Below are positions 45,287 to 57,460 of a stretch of 64,000 nucleotides of DNA, piece after piece. The stretch's first letter is position 1, and every line of letters begins with the position of its first letter. Both the position numbers and the translations under genes were made by a program. The notes under the pieces are model-generated. The model was not told where the DNA came from and made no database searches. It saw only the letters and a program-made list of their open reading frames with translations. Source of the stretch: Oreohelix idahoensis (taxonomy: Eukaryota > Mollusca > Gastropoda > Stylommatophora > Oreohelicidae); assembly GCA_024509875.1 (NCBI GenBank), contig JAMPIV010018785.1, forward strand, positions 62,001 through 126,000, given 5' to 3'.

Positions 45287-46796
45287 GATCTTGAAAAGTA
45301 GAGTTAATTCGCGATTTTTAAGTTCATATTCGTGATCAGCATGTCCAAATTAGTTATAAATAGCTACTTTTGTCTCGGATACATTTCGGCTGTTGTCCAG
45401 TGTTATTTAAGAACATTGTCGTGAGAGGTTTGGATGTTATTAAAAGTAAAGATATCCTGGACAAAAAGATGTATCAGATGATACCAGGATAGTGCCAGAT
45501 AAGAGACTGGTCTTATAAGAAATACCCCCTTCTCTGAAAAGAGTAAGGGTGTATCGACATCAAAGTGGGGTCACGCTATGTAAACCTTCAGGTATGATGG
45601 TAGGGTTGGGTCCTGAAGATCTATCTGCTACCTCTCCAGATCCCACAGTGAATAATGGTTATATATTTGTTTTTGTATGGGTAATTATCTAGGGGTAATT
45701 AATTATTAACATGTAATATCTATCAAACAGAACATTGACTTAATTAGAATAATTAAGCAAGACTGAATAATAGTATTTACAATTTATTGTTCCTAAACCT
45801 GTTTTCTTTTGGTTAGGAAACTTAAAATCAGGTTATAAGGTATTTACAAAATGAAATAAATAATATGGAATGTTCTCCATAAAAGGCAATAATATGCGTT
45901 TATATGTTTTTATATAAGCAATTACAGTTCAGTTACACTTTCACAATCTTAGTATCAACGTCCCTGGCTGGTAACGTAATAGAAGTGGAATATGGTCCTC
46001 CGTTAATCATCATATTATAATGTTGCAGTCTCTAACAAGTCTGTATTATAAGAGTTTTTACTTTAAGTCTTTAATATTTTTAGTTTCTCTCTTTTAGTTA
46101 TTTTTATTGTTGCTGGATCATCTGAACAGTGGATCTATGTGTCCACTTATCTTGATTGAAGTCTGAGACACCTCCAATCCTGGCTGGGTTCGCACAGAAT
46201 ATGAACTCCAGGCTGGGAAACGTGGCTTTCGTTCTATCTATCTGAAGAACAGTACACCACCATAGCTCCTCTCAAGTGGATGTCTCATGAACTTGAAATA
46301 TTACCAGGACAAAACCTGGAATGAAAAGACATTCGCAAAACTTGTAGGGTCCACTAATTTTTCCCCTACATACAGACAACATCACGTACAAACATTAAAT
46401 CAGTCACAGGACAGTTACCTCAATACTTCACAGCCAGTTCAATTTGAGTACTCATTTCCTTAATACATCGTATGTTAGATCCATTCGTCCATGATTTGCT
46501 TCCATACCATAATCAGGTTAAGTACAAAATAGTAAGTAACATCTTGATTACATCATTTTAATATATCCTGGTATCCTATCTTACGTTCTTGAACAGTGTG
46601 TCGTTCCAGTAGGAAATACTCATTCAAATATCCTAATAGACTTACACTCGCACTTGTGCCATAATATGCAAATATCCTACATTGTTTCCATTTCTGGTCT
46701 GTCGTCTTTAAAACTACACACGTTGGTAAGGAAGTCCGTTACACATTTGGCCTATTTTTTCCTTCTAACACATCAGCGAACACATAAGTGGATAAC
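45287..46796. other. No recognised feature
   Basis: About 1.5 kb of AT-rich sequence between the unknown ORF and the LTR element. I recognised no coding stretch, tandem array or element terminus. Confidence 0.45.
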
Positions 46797-49291
46797 TGTA
46801 GTAGATTTTAGATAGGAGAATTAAGACTTGGGTTGGTCCCTTCTGAATAGATTAGAATAGGTGATAGACACAGTGAGAGTTGGAAATACAAAATAGATTT
46901 CCACGAGTGAGATGATAGAATGTGATATAGAGGCTGTCTCTGAAAGCGAAAAAGAAATTCTTCTCTCTCTCTCACCTATCTTCTACGACAGCTTTTACAG
47001 CGTCAGACAGTCTAAACACATATATATATTTTACCTATATTTCTATCTACTCACGGGCACGCACATACACGCGACGACAGTTAAACACACAGACGTGGGA
47101 AACCTATAACAATAAATATATATATATTAGAACGAGCTGACCAACACGCTGATTAATTCCAAGGGAAATTTTAATTATCATTTAAAATTTCTTCACAACA
47201 CATAGAATTTACATCAAAACATATACAAATAGTCATAAAATATCAAGAGAATGCTACAAGGATGATAGCCCCGTTATGATATTAACTCTAGGTTTAGCCC
47301 ACAGCCCAGTTATGAGACAGATGATGGCCCAAAGAGTCATAAATACATATGATTAGGGTCTAATATTGTCCCCCTTAGAAGGCATAGACTGACTTTGACA
47401 GCAGTATCTATTCTAAAGGAACAATTTACTTAAGCAGCAAATCTTGGCTAAGGAAGAAACAAAGTACAACAAGTGAGTGCATTAAACAACGAACATACTT
47501 CCGTCACTTTCACTCGGTTCATTCATCAGGGTACCCTGGCACACGTGCTTACCTAAAAAAACTTGATGTTGTTCACCGTCTGGCGCGACCTTAGGACACT
47601 TCTCTACAGTGAATCTGTATTCTTTGGATAAAACGAATCCCAGCTCTACAATTACAGGTTTCTTCCACTGTTTTTCGGGGAGCATTCACTTCACCAGTTA
47701 TGTTTTTTAGATTACTGTTCATGTCACTTAGATCAGTTAGGGTAAGCAAGTTTGAACGGGCACACAGAGTCAAAACACGAGGGTTTCCTTCATTTGGGAA
47801 AAGCTGACCAGTGGACAACTTCTTTTAACAGATAGTCTTGGTTCACTATACACTCTCTCAATACTTGTCGGAAATATTAATGTTATTTCTTGTAATATTC
47901 TCGCCGCCAGGCAGCATGTATATTTGAGTTTATTGTGAAGAAATAAAGTATGGCTCAAAGGCCCAGCATGAACATTTAGTCTTTAGAAAACCCGTTAGTG
48001 GGATTGGTATTACTGTTTATCTCTGATGGCACATGCACTGTCAGACCAGTGTTACTTGAAACAACCCACGTGGTTAAAGATAGGAAATGTCTATTCTTCT
48101 CACAAGTATGTCTCTTTACTACTAAACGCCGGCAAGTTCTGGGTCACCCCAGTATTCACTACATAAAATGGAAAAAGCACATATAAAATAATTATACATA
48201 CTATGTATAAGGATATAACTTATATTTTAAACTGCAAGCGTAGAGCTTATCATTTAACACTTCCCGTGAAATAAGTTATATTATAAAATCAATCATCATG
48301 AATTTGGAATATCTGCGTATTTCCGTCACCATTCATGATGCATCTAGCATTTATAAGTTAGATTAGTAAAACTATACTCGACTGAGTAGTTAGCAGTTGA
48401 ATTAAATTCATTATAGCTACATGTTTAGTAAGCTAAAAATTATAATTTATTATGTATTTCCACTGCAATTCGTCGACTAGAGAATATAACAGACTTATAA
48501 ATTATTCACTCTGCACAAAGAAACTAGAGAAACAAAATAAGTGATTTAACACTTGATCACTCTCAAAATCTATATATATTAGATATAATATTTTACCTCA
48601 CAACAGCACTACGGAATCACAACGAAACTAAGAGATATCACTTATAAGTTTAAGTATCTAGAACGAAGTGACCACGTCTACTGCCACTGGAGAATGAGTG
48701 AAATTAAGTTTCAACCTCGGGCCAATATCTTAAAATTAGACAAATGGCCCCAACTTATTTCGCCAAGCGAAATTATCTCCCCTACTCCCAACACTTACGT
48801 AATTGTCATAAACTGCCACGTTCTGACCGAGAGGGTGCGTGTCAGTTGCAACTCTCAGACACCCCGTCTGCAGTGCGGAGCGCAATTTCACACTTCGCCG
48901 GACTATCCCGACGAAAACTCACGCAGTTGCTGCAAACGGTAGACAATCCGTCTGCCTGCCATGTCCGATGGAGCGAATTCTCACACCCCAGGCCCAGAAA
49001 TCTGGTCGGGCAGCGCTCTGACCGGGGAAACTGCAGACGTTCTGTCTGGCGAGAACCGTATATTCACAGCTATATTCGACCAGCAGAGACTGACATCTAT
49101 GCAATACCATCACTGGTGCGATTCTCAGTTTTGAGAAAAGAAACAACGTTAAGGATGGGGAAGAAAATATATATCTCGCAAATGAATGGATGCGAAAAAA
49201 ATACAGGAAAAATGTAAAGAATTATAGAGGATACGGATGAAAGAATAGGAAGAGGATAATAGGCAATTTAATGATCATAACCTATGTGACA
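46797..49291 (-). repeat. 3' LTR (complete, about 2.5 kb)
   Basis: Minus strand: it starts TGTCACATAGGTTATG at 49291, directly after the polypurine tract, and ends TCTACTACA at 46797. It is complete relative to the 5' LTR, and contains about 490 bp (47589-48083) missing there. No promoter was assigned with confidence. Short open frames inside are not supported. Confidence 0.9.
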
Positions 49292-49293
49292 GA

Positions 49294-49311
49294 ACGTCCC
49301 CCCTTTAAGAT
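49294..49311 (-). promoter_or_regulatory. Polypurine tract for plus-strand priming
   Basis: The minus strand reads TCTTAAAGGGGGGACGTTC immediately before the 3' LTR start. This is the expected position and composition of a PPT. Confidence 0.75.
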
Positions 49312-49420
49312 ATGGAAGCACTCCATGTCTATGTTATGGAATTAAATTTCCTATAACCGTAGCTTCGGGGTGTCTGTCTTCTTCCCTCTCATCTCCCCCT
49401 CCATCTCTCTCCAATTCCTA

Positions 49421-52400
49421 CTCAAGTCTACTCCCCAAAGTTTCCTTCCTCTGGAATGTCTCCCATGCGCGCTTGAAAGAGCGTCGCCGCTTCTGACATT
49501 TTTCAAAGATTTCTTGTGATTGTAGTGGAATATCCCTACCACTATCGTCATCTTCGTCAGTTTTGGCGATCGTCAGGAGATGGTCGGAGGTCGGCACTGG
49601 TCTTTCCAAGTATCTCTTTAAGAGATTTAAATGGAAAACCTTTTCGTTTCCTTCAATAGAGATCTGGTAGTTAGCCTTAGAAATCTTTTTCAGGACGGTA
49701 AACGGCCCTTGCCATCAGATCCTCAGTTGGTTGTTTCCAGTAGGGAGTAACACCAAAACTTTCTCTCCTGCTTCCAGTTCTCTTTCTTTCGCGACTTTCC
49801 TGTATCGGTTAGCGTGCTTTGTGCGTGCTCGCTTAAAGTTAGTCGTTGCTAGGTCCCACCCTAGTTTCAATTTTTCCTTTAAAACCGACACATATTTACT
49901 TGCTGAGACAACTGTCCCATCCGCCTTCTCGTCTGTCAGAGACTGCAGTAAGGCTTCAAGTGGCCCCTTAATAGGTCTGCCGAATAAAAGCGTAGCTGGC
50001 GGAAATCCTGTGGAAGTATGAGGAGATTCTCTGTAGCCAAATAATGCTGCAGGAATACAAAGATCCCAATCTTCAGGTTTCACTTGTGCCAGTTTACTTA
50101 GCATCATGTTGAGGTTTCCATTAGCACGTTCCACGAGCCCATTTCCGGCCGGAGTATATGGCTTAGTGTGGATGTGTTGGGTCCTCAAGATCTTCACGAT
50201 CTCATCCATCAACAGGTTTCGGTATGGAGATCCGTTATCCGTCAGCACTTGCTGAGGGAATCCCAACCGAGTGAAAATCTGCACGAGGGCTTCTGCGACA
50301 TGCTTGGCATCTGCGCATGTTAGCGGTATAGCTTCTGCCCATAAAGTGCATGTATCGACTAAGGTCAGGATAAACCTGTTCCTTCTTTTAGTCCTTTCGA
50401 AAGGCCCTAAAATGTCGATCACAACCCGTTCGAATGGTGTTCCCACTATTGGCATTGCACCCAAAGAGACTGGGGGTGCCCGTTGCTTGGGTGGCACACG
50501 TTGGCACTGGGCACAGGATTTGACATATCTGATAATATCAGTATTTACTCCTGGCCACCAATAATGAGTGGTTATCCGTTGGTTTGTGGCGTTCTGTCCC
50601 ATATGTCCGCTGAAGGGAAGAGAGTGCCCCATTTCTAGGATTTGGCTTCTGTACCTTTTCGGTACTAGGAGCTGGTTGTAACCTTGGTCAGGCTTGCCCG
50701 TTCTCCGATAAAGTACACCATCCTTAGAGAAAATGTCCCCGTGCTGTCTGGGTTCCTTAGCCATGGGCAGTTTCCTAAAGCAGGGTGCCAAAGTAGGGTC
50801 CTTGTATTGCGCTTCTTTAAGTTTCATGGGTAACAAATTAGGCGCAGGCTCCCGTTCCTTCATGGTTTGCCCTCTTGTAGTTACTGCTGCCACAATCGGC
50901 TCTTCCGGTTTACCAATACACACGTATCTACCGCCAAGTATGACTGGGTAGATGGTATCATTCATAACAGCCGCTTTGATCACACCTCTGACAAAATCAG
51001 AGTGGATCTCCACCAATGCGATGGGAAGCGCTGTAGGTGCATCACTCTTACGAACTCCACAAAATTGGACGGTCTCTGCTGTCTCTTGACCGGGTTTGAC
51101 CAGGTTTCTGGCAACAATGCAATCATAAGAAAGCCCCGTGTCAAATAAACAAAGACTTTGAGAACCGTTCAAAATAACAGAACCTCGCGTTGAGGGTGTA
51201 TCCCCAACAGGTTGGGAATCACTGTCAATAATTCCGCCTTGCGAGACTGTTAGCAAGCATCCGATGCGTTTAGGCTCGGTGTGCTCACTCTGATCATATG
51301 TCCCGTGCTCAGGGGTTCTCCCTTTGCCACCTTGACCTTTCTGGCCACGCTGCCATGAAGGGCGGTCGGGTTGATCAGACTGTTTGGGGTGGTTGGGGTA
51401 CTTGTTCTTGTAGAACTTGGATTTTTCAGGAGGGGGGTTTTGAGGTCCAGTTTCTCTGTGATTATTCTGATTAGAAGCATGAGAAGGTTGATCTAGATTA
51501 TTTTTTCGAAAATGCTCCTCTGTCGGTTTCCGTTTTGTGGCCGGTAGTTCAGCCAGCGCATTTTGATAACGCTCAGACTTCTCTAAGATGTCTTCGAGCT
51601 TTTCTGCACCCTGCTCAGCTAGAAATCTCCGGGTATCTGCAGACAAAGTGTTCTTTATTTGTTCGGTTAGAACAAATTCCTCCAGACCTTCATAGGTAGA
51701 GGGGAGCTGTGTAAGCTCAAGGCACTTTGTTAGGTATCCCTTCAAACGAGACGAGAACTGTTGATAAGTTTCAGAGCTCTTTTTCCTGCTGTTGCGAAAC
51801 AGTTGCAAAAATTTGCGAGCGTTCATTTCAAAGCGCTCCAGTAACGCTTTCTTCAACAGATCATAGTTGTCTTGTTGGCTGCTTTCCAGTTTGGCGTAAA
51901 CATCATACGCACTGCTTTTCAGCGCCTGAGAAAGCTTCATGTTCCAACGCGACCTTTCTAAACTATACAGAGTTGCAATTTTCTCAAATTTCTCTAGGTA
52001 CGTGTCAATCTTCTCATTAGGACAAGGGAAATATTCTAGAGCGAAAGACATAGCAGTGAGGTGAGTAGATTGAGTGCTAGAAGGATCAGTTAAGGAAGAA
52101 TGAGAAGACTCTCCGTTGCTGGAGGTAGAGGCAGCACCACGGCTTTGGAACTCTAGAGTCTTAAGCGCCAGCTCATGCTGTCGTCGTTGCTCATTTTCTC
52201 TTTCCTCGTGCTGTCTCACCTTCTCTCGTTCCTCATGCTGTCTCTCCTTCTCTCGTTCGTTCGCCCTGCGAATTTCCATTTCTTCCTCAATCTTCTTCTG
52301 CTGTAATAGACGGTCTTCCGCTTCTTTCCTCCTAGCTTCTTCTGCTTTCCTCTCCGCATCATATCTCTCAAGTTCGTCTCTGACAAACGCTTTCGCTTCC

Positions 52401-52468
52401 TCTCCTTCCAGTCCCTCCTCTCTCGCTTCGTCCCTGAGGATTTGTCTAAGCTTTGCCCTCTCGGCCAT
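49421..52468 (-). CDS. Gag-protease-integrase polyprotein of LTR element
   Basis: An open frame of 917 codons from ATG at 52468. Residues 1-110 are Lys/Glu/Arg-rich coiled coil. About 140-315 is a SCAN-like capsid region (FALEYFPCPNEKIDTYLEKF; later FVLTEQIKNTLSADTRRFL). Residues 330-415 are a basic, Pro/Gln-rich linker with no CCHC knuckle. The protease (about 435-540) has LFDTGLS at its active site. Integrase starts at about 610: an HHCC finger (H...H...C-x2-C in SCAQCQRV), then VIDILGPF, LTDNGSPY and GLVERANG giving the D, D and E. A TGA at 49715-49717 falls where the C-terminal domain begins. The same frame continues WQGPFTVLKKISKANYQ, then FHLNLLKRYLERP, to about 49421. That region may be lost or reached by readthrough. 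There is no RT between protease and integrase or after it. Confidence 0.92.
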
Positions 52469-52521
52469 ATTACGTCAGTGACTGAGACTAGTGGAGAAAG
52501 AAAATAGGAAAAAGGATACAC

Positions 52522-53115
52522 TGGTTCCTACCACTTACGAGAAAATACCAAATAAAAGATGATATGCCTAACCCTGGGATATCTCCTCCAAAAAATGTAG
52601 TGTCCAACTATCGCTGCTATTAATCGGCAATTAAGCACCTAATGCAAACGACTTCGCCAAATAAATGGTAGTTAAGATTTACTACAGAAAAATAAGTTGC
52701 TACAGTGGAAAACAAAATTATTATTGCAAACATTTTAAGGAAAAAAATTCCTTAATTTTTAATCCACTATAAGTTTCACCCCTGAAGACAGTTAGGGTAA
52801 GAGAGGCAATTAATCTGGACAAATAGTCCGAAACGCGCTCCTTAGCTTTTGCTCAAACACCTACTTCTTCAAAACCCTGTGAATGTTATACACTCACCAC
52901 TTTACCAGCGTTTAGTATTACAAATCAACAATTAACATATATTCCGACAAAATACACCTGTAACTCCAATGTATATTATTCAAATGCTGTGGAAGAAACT
53001 TATCAGTTTGTGTGGTCAGCACGCCCGAAAACAGATCGTTAGTCTAGGGGATAAATTATTATAAAATAAAACTCACAAGACAATCACACTCTTACTCTAT
53101 TACAGAATAAAGAAT
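52522..53115 (-). other. Leader of LTR element
   Basis: Untranslated region between the primer-binding site and the gag ATG. AT-rich, with no second ORF. Confidence 0.6.
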
Positions 53116-53258
53116 CTTAAGTTCAAAATCCAGATAGACGAGTCCACATTTGTCGTACTCGTCTTCCTATTCTAAGTTCAAAAATCCTTCGGACGAGACC
53201 ACATTTGTCGTACTCGTCTCAGGATTTTGGGTTCAATTCCCGGTAACGAGCAACCATT
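53116..53258 (-). promoter_or_regulatory. Primer-binding site, with three tandem PBS-like units
   Basis: Directly inside the 5' LTR end, two bases (AA) are followed on minus by TGGTTGCTCGTTACCGGGAA, then TTGAACCC. This is complementary to a tRNA 3' end including CCA and T-loop. Two further ~55-bp units upstream in plus coordinates (53116-53162 and 53163-53218) repeat the pattern with changed acceptor sequences (TGGTCTCGTCC...; TGGACTCGTCT...), each next to 'tacgacaaatg' from the LTR edge. Confidence 0.7.
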
Positions 53259-55442
53259 TGTCGTAGATTTTAGATAGGAGAATTAAGACTTGGGTTGGTC
53301 CCTTCTGAATAGATTAGAATAGGTGATAGACACAGTGAGAGTTAGAAATACAAAATAGATTTCCACGAGTGAGATGATAGAATGTGATATAGAGGCTGTC
53401 TCTGAAAGCGAAAAAGAAATTCTTCTCTCTCTCACCTATCTTCTACGACAGCTTTTACAGCGTCAGACAGTCTAAACACATATATATATTTTACCTATAT
53501 TTCTATCTGCTCACGGGCACGCACATACACGCGACGACAGTTAAACACACAGACGTGGGAAACCTATAACAATAAATATATATATATATTAGAACGAGCT
53601 GACCAACACGCTGATTAATTCCAAGGGAAATTTTAATTATCATTTAAAATTTCTTCACAACACATAGAATTTACATCAAAACATATACAAATAGTCATAA
53701 AATATCAAGAGAATGCTACAAGGATGATAGCCCCGTTATGATATTAACTCTAGGTTTAGCCCACAGCCCCGTTATGAGACAGATGATGGCCCAAAGAGTC
53801 ATAAATACATATGATTAGGGTCTAATATTGTCCCCCTTAGAAGGCATAGACTGACTTTGACAGCAGTATCTATTCTAAAGGAACAATTTACTTAAGCAGC
53901 AAATCTTGCCTAAGGAAGAAACAAAGTACAACAAGTGAGTGCATTAAACAACGAACATACTTCCGTTACTTTCACTCGGTTCATTCATCAGGGTACCCTG
54001 GCACACGTGCTTACCTAAAAAAAACTTGATGTTGTTCACCGTCTGGCGCGACCTAGGAAATGTCTATTCTTCTCACAACTATGTCTCATTCCTACTAAAC
54101 GCCGGCAAGCTCTGGGCCACCCAAGTATTCAATACATAAAATGGAAAAAGCACCTATAAAATTAATTATACATAACTATGTATAAAGGATATAACTTATA
54201 ATTTAAAACTGCAAGCGTAGAGTCTTATCAATTTTAACACTTCCCGTGAAATAAGTTTATATTTATAAAATCAATCATCATGAATTTGGAATATCTGCGT
54301 ATTTTCCGTCACCACTCATGAAAGCATCTAGCATTTATAAGTTAGATTAGAAAAACTATCCTCGACTGAGTAGTTAGCAGTTGAATTAAATCCATTATAG
54401 CTACATGTTTAGTAAGCTAAAAATTATAATTTATTATGTATTTCCACCGCAACTCGTCGACTAGAGAATATAACAGACTTATAAATTATTCACTCTGCAC
54501 AAAAAACCTAGAGAAACAAAATAAGTGGAATTAAAACACTTGATCAACTCTCTCAAAATCTATATATATTAGATATAAATATTTTACCCCACAACAGCAC
54601 TACGGAAATCACAACGAAACTAAGAGATATCACTTATAAGTTTTTAAGTATCTAGAACGAGAAGTGACCACGTCCTACTGCCACTGGAGAATGAGGTGAA
54701 ATTAAGTTTCAACCTCCGGGGCCAATATCTTAAAAATTAGACAAATGGCCCCAACTTATTTCGCCAAGCGAAATTATCTCCCCTACTAACTCCCAAACAC
54801 TTACGTAAACTGTCATAAACTTGCCACGTTTCTGACCGAGAGGGTGCGTGTCAGTTGCAACTCTCAGACACCCCGTCCTGCAGTGCGGAGCGCAATTTCA
54901 CACTTCGCCGGACTATCCCGACGAAAACTCACGCAGTTGCTGCAAACGGTAGACAATCCGTCTGCCCTGCCATGTCCCGACGGAGCGAATTCTCACACCC
55001 CAGGCCCAGAAATCTGGCTCGGGCAGCGCTCTGACCGGGGAAAACTGCAGACGTTCTGTCTGGCGAGAACCGTAATATTCACAGCTTATATTCGACCCAG
55101 CATAGACTAGGACATCTATGCAATACCATCACTTATGCGATTCTCAGTTTTTGAGAAAAGAACAACGTTAAGGATGGGGAAGACCATATATATCTCCCAA
55201 TGCGAGAAACAACGTCGAATAAGTAAGATCCCCTATGAGCACTACGGAAAGAAAATAGAGGATAATCGCATCTAATGATGTGGCAATGCGAAATGCAAAT
55301 CACGGATGAGCCGAAAAATGTAAACAGAACTTTTATAGAGGTAAATAACCTCTCGGATAAAATACCATAGGAAGCTTATGGATTTTTAATAGATGCTCAA
55401 CTTTAATCAAATTTTTTGGATTTCCATAACCAACATGTCACA
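53259..55442 (-). repeat. 5' LTR, with internal deletion and an indel-rich part
   Basis: 53259-54052 is nearly identical to 46797-47589. About 490 bp are then missing at a 'tagga' junction (54052-54058). From there to about 55195 it follows the 3' LTR but with many single-base insertions. The last 240 bp match only in patches, ending 'cataaccaacatgtcaca' against 'cataacctatgtgaca' of the 3' LTR. Confidence 0.85.
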
Positions 55443-56149
55443 AAAATGATTATGTTGCTTTTCTTTACAAGCCACCCGTTTTTGCTTGATAACGCAAAAT
55501 ATTGACAGTTTACATTTGCGCTCTTCCTAGTATCGCTTATGATTCAAAAATATTAGTGGCAAGAATCCGACCAAGTTCAAGGCCTTATATAACGCCGTGC
55601 TCGACCAATCGAGACACAGTCAAAAACTGGCGTTAAGAATTTTCACCCTGCCCGTTTTTCAGCCTTACCGTTCAATGTGACTAAGTTTAAATATTTATTA
55701 TTTTACTTATTTCTGGGCCGATTTTAATTATTTAAAGATCTAATAAAACTAGGAATTGATCTCTATCGTTCTAGCTATTAATATTTTAGTTAGCCCAGTG
55801 CATTTAAATTTGTGCAGACTTAACTGACTAAATTGGGGACTACGCTGAAGTAAAATTATCACTAAAACTGATTTTACTCTTACAATAAAGTATTATTATG
55901 AGGAAGTCTTTACACTAACCTCTTAAGTAATATCTCCGCTATAAATCTAGTTATTCCTTTCTGTTTACAAATCTTTAGTTATTAAGAAATAAAATATCTT
56001 CGTTCTGTCAAATACACAAAATATGCCCCTCTATCAAGCATAAAAAGGTTTCCTATACCTAACAGAAAAAGGAGCGATTCTATTGGCTGTTATAATTGTA
56101 CTGTTTATCTTCGATATTTTCGAGCGGTAAATTTGACGTGTTGTAATAC
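55443..56149. other. No recognised feature
   Basis: About 700 bp between the LTR element and the LINE remnant. Nothing was recognised. Confidence 0.4.
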
Positions 56150-57015
56150 AGACCAAAATACGACAAACATATCTAAATTAAGGTGGCAAATAATCTGCAC
56201 TAATGATGTATTTTAAAAGTCTGTGATTGAATGAACATGGACTAAGTGTGTTTTTTTGGTCGTGTGGAAGAGTATTCCACAGATGAGCAGCAGAAAAGGC
56301 TAAACTTTTCTTGAATAATTAGAGCCTAGGCTTGGGCATGTGTAATTTGTTTAAGCGTTGGCTGCATCTTCCATTGTATTTGAAAATAGGCCGCAGATAC
56401 GTTGGAGCATTCTGTGATAGGATTTTGTGAATAAATTTGGCTTTGTTGAAGAGAAAGCGCTTTCGTAGTGGTAATATTTTAAGATATGTATATGGGTCTA
56501 CACACTGTGTAAGGTTTTTGTCTGAAACTAGGCGCACTGCACGTTTTTGTAATGAATAGTCTTTTAGTGTTGGACATGGAGCAGCCATCCCAAATTGTGG
56601 AACAATAGTCTAGATGTGTTTGTGTCTGGGATGTATAGAACATTTTTCGTGTCTCCTCATCTAGGAAACGTTTGATTTTAGCTAACTGGTAAACTTTTTG
56701 TGCCGCTTGTTTGGTCAGTGCTTGTACATGCGAATCCCAACTTAAGTGTTGGTCAATTATTAGTCCCAGTGTTTTATTTTCATTTACATTTTCAGTTAGT
56801 GAGGTACCAATATAGAGTTGAAGTGATGTTTCCTTTGAGTTTTGTAATTTTTGTCTAGTTGATATTATCATAAATTTTGTTTTAATGATATTTATTTGCA
56901 TGCGATTTTCGTTGCTCCACCTAATAAGATTATCTGTATCGCTTTGTAATAATATTTCTAGTGTGTTGCAACTTTTATCACTAGTGTAAATGGTACAGTC
57001 ATCGGCAAATAGATC
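56150..57015 (-). pseudogene. LINE RT C-terminal half (family g)
   Basis: The minus strand begins in RT motif C (DLFADDCTIYTSD). It continues MQINIIKTKFMIIS, TLGLIIDQHLSWDSHV, HLDYCSTIWDGCS, and after a frameshift near 56540 LQKRAVRLVSDKN, ILPLRKRFLFNKAKFIHKIL and MPKPRL. A stop follows, then LFKKSLAFSAAHLWNTLP. This is a different clade from A/B: there is no GKRxRGRPK tail, and LWNTLP ends the protein. One frameshift and at least one stop make it inactive. It is 5' truncated inside the palm domain. Confidence 0.88.
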
Positions 57016-57189
57016 TCAGGATGAGTGCTTTATGTGTAGTGAGGCAAGTAGTTTGAAGAAAGAATTGAAATTCTTGACAAATGTATATCAAGAAATAGGG
57101 TGTGTATTTCGTCGAAGGCAGAAAGTAAGATTTCCTACAAAAACAAAAAACTACAAATGCCATGGAAAGTAATGAGCAAGTGTTTTCAT

Positions 57190-57460
57190 CACTCTATTCA
57201 TTCTGTTTCTTGTTTGTTCCCTGCGGAGCAAGGCGCCACCACTGCAGTTGCCCCCCTTGCAGGAAACCCACACCAGAGAACTCATGTGCTGTTGTAGCAG
57301 TAGTTTTGTAGCACTATGATGGCTACCAGCTCCATGCACAACCTCATATCATTTGCCTCTTACGAATTGCCTATGAAACAGTCGCCATGTTCTTTCCTTA
57401 TATTCTCAGGAATCTTCGGAAGCTACACGTAGGGGCAAACAGTGTAACGCTAGACTAGAA
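57190..57460 (+). repeat. Dispersed repeat R1, copy
   Basis: 'tgttccctgcggagcaagg', 'cgccaccactgcagttgcc', 'cttgcagg', 'tagcactatgatggctacca', 'ccatgcacaacctcatatca', 'aatcttcggaagctacac'. It shows the unexpanded form of the motif amplified at 10697-10868. Confidence 0.8.

Larger units (their letters stand above)
46797..55442 (-). mobile_element. Gmr1-like Ty3/gypsy LTR retrotransposon lacking reverse transcriptase
   Basis: On minus: 5' LTR (55442-53259), primer-binding site, gag-protease-integrase frame (52468-49715, with a continuation to about 49421), polypurine tract, 3' LTR (49291-46797). The LTRs are direct repeats of about 2.2-2.5 kb, bounded by TGT...ACA. The internal region is only about 4 kb and has no RT or RNase H. 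Flanking pentamers (ataac; aaaat) do not match, so no target duplication is seen. Gag is SCAN-like and integrase is not preceded by RT, which fits the Gmr1 group, where integrase precedes RT. In this copy RT has been lost. Confidence 0.9.

Noticed and set aside
44585..45335. Plus-strand frames over the unknown ORF, including a Pro-rich end
   Set aside because: They are antisense to the conserved-looking minus frame. The Pro stretch is the poly-C run.
46792..46796. 5-bp target duplication of the LTR element
   Set aside because: The flank 'ataac' does not match 'aaaat' after 55442. The outer 5' LTR edge is also uncertain.
48694..49217. Plus-strand frames in the 3' LTR (and the similar one at 54844-55110)
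   Set aside because: They are repeated only because the LTR is duplicated. The reading frame is not kept between the two LTRs, and no domain is seen.
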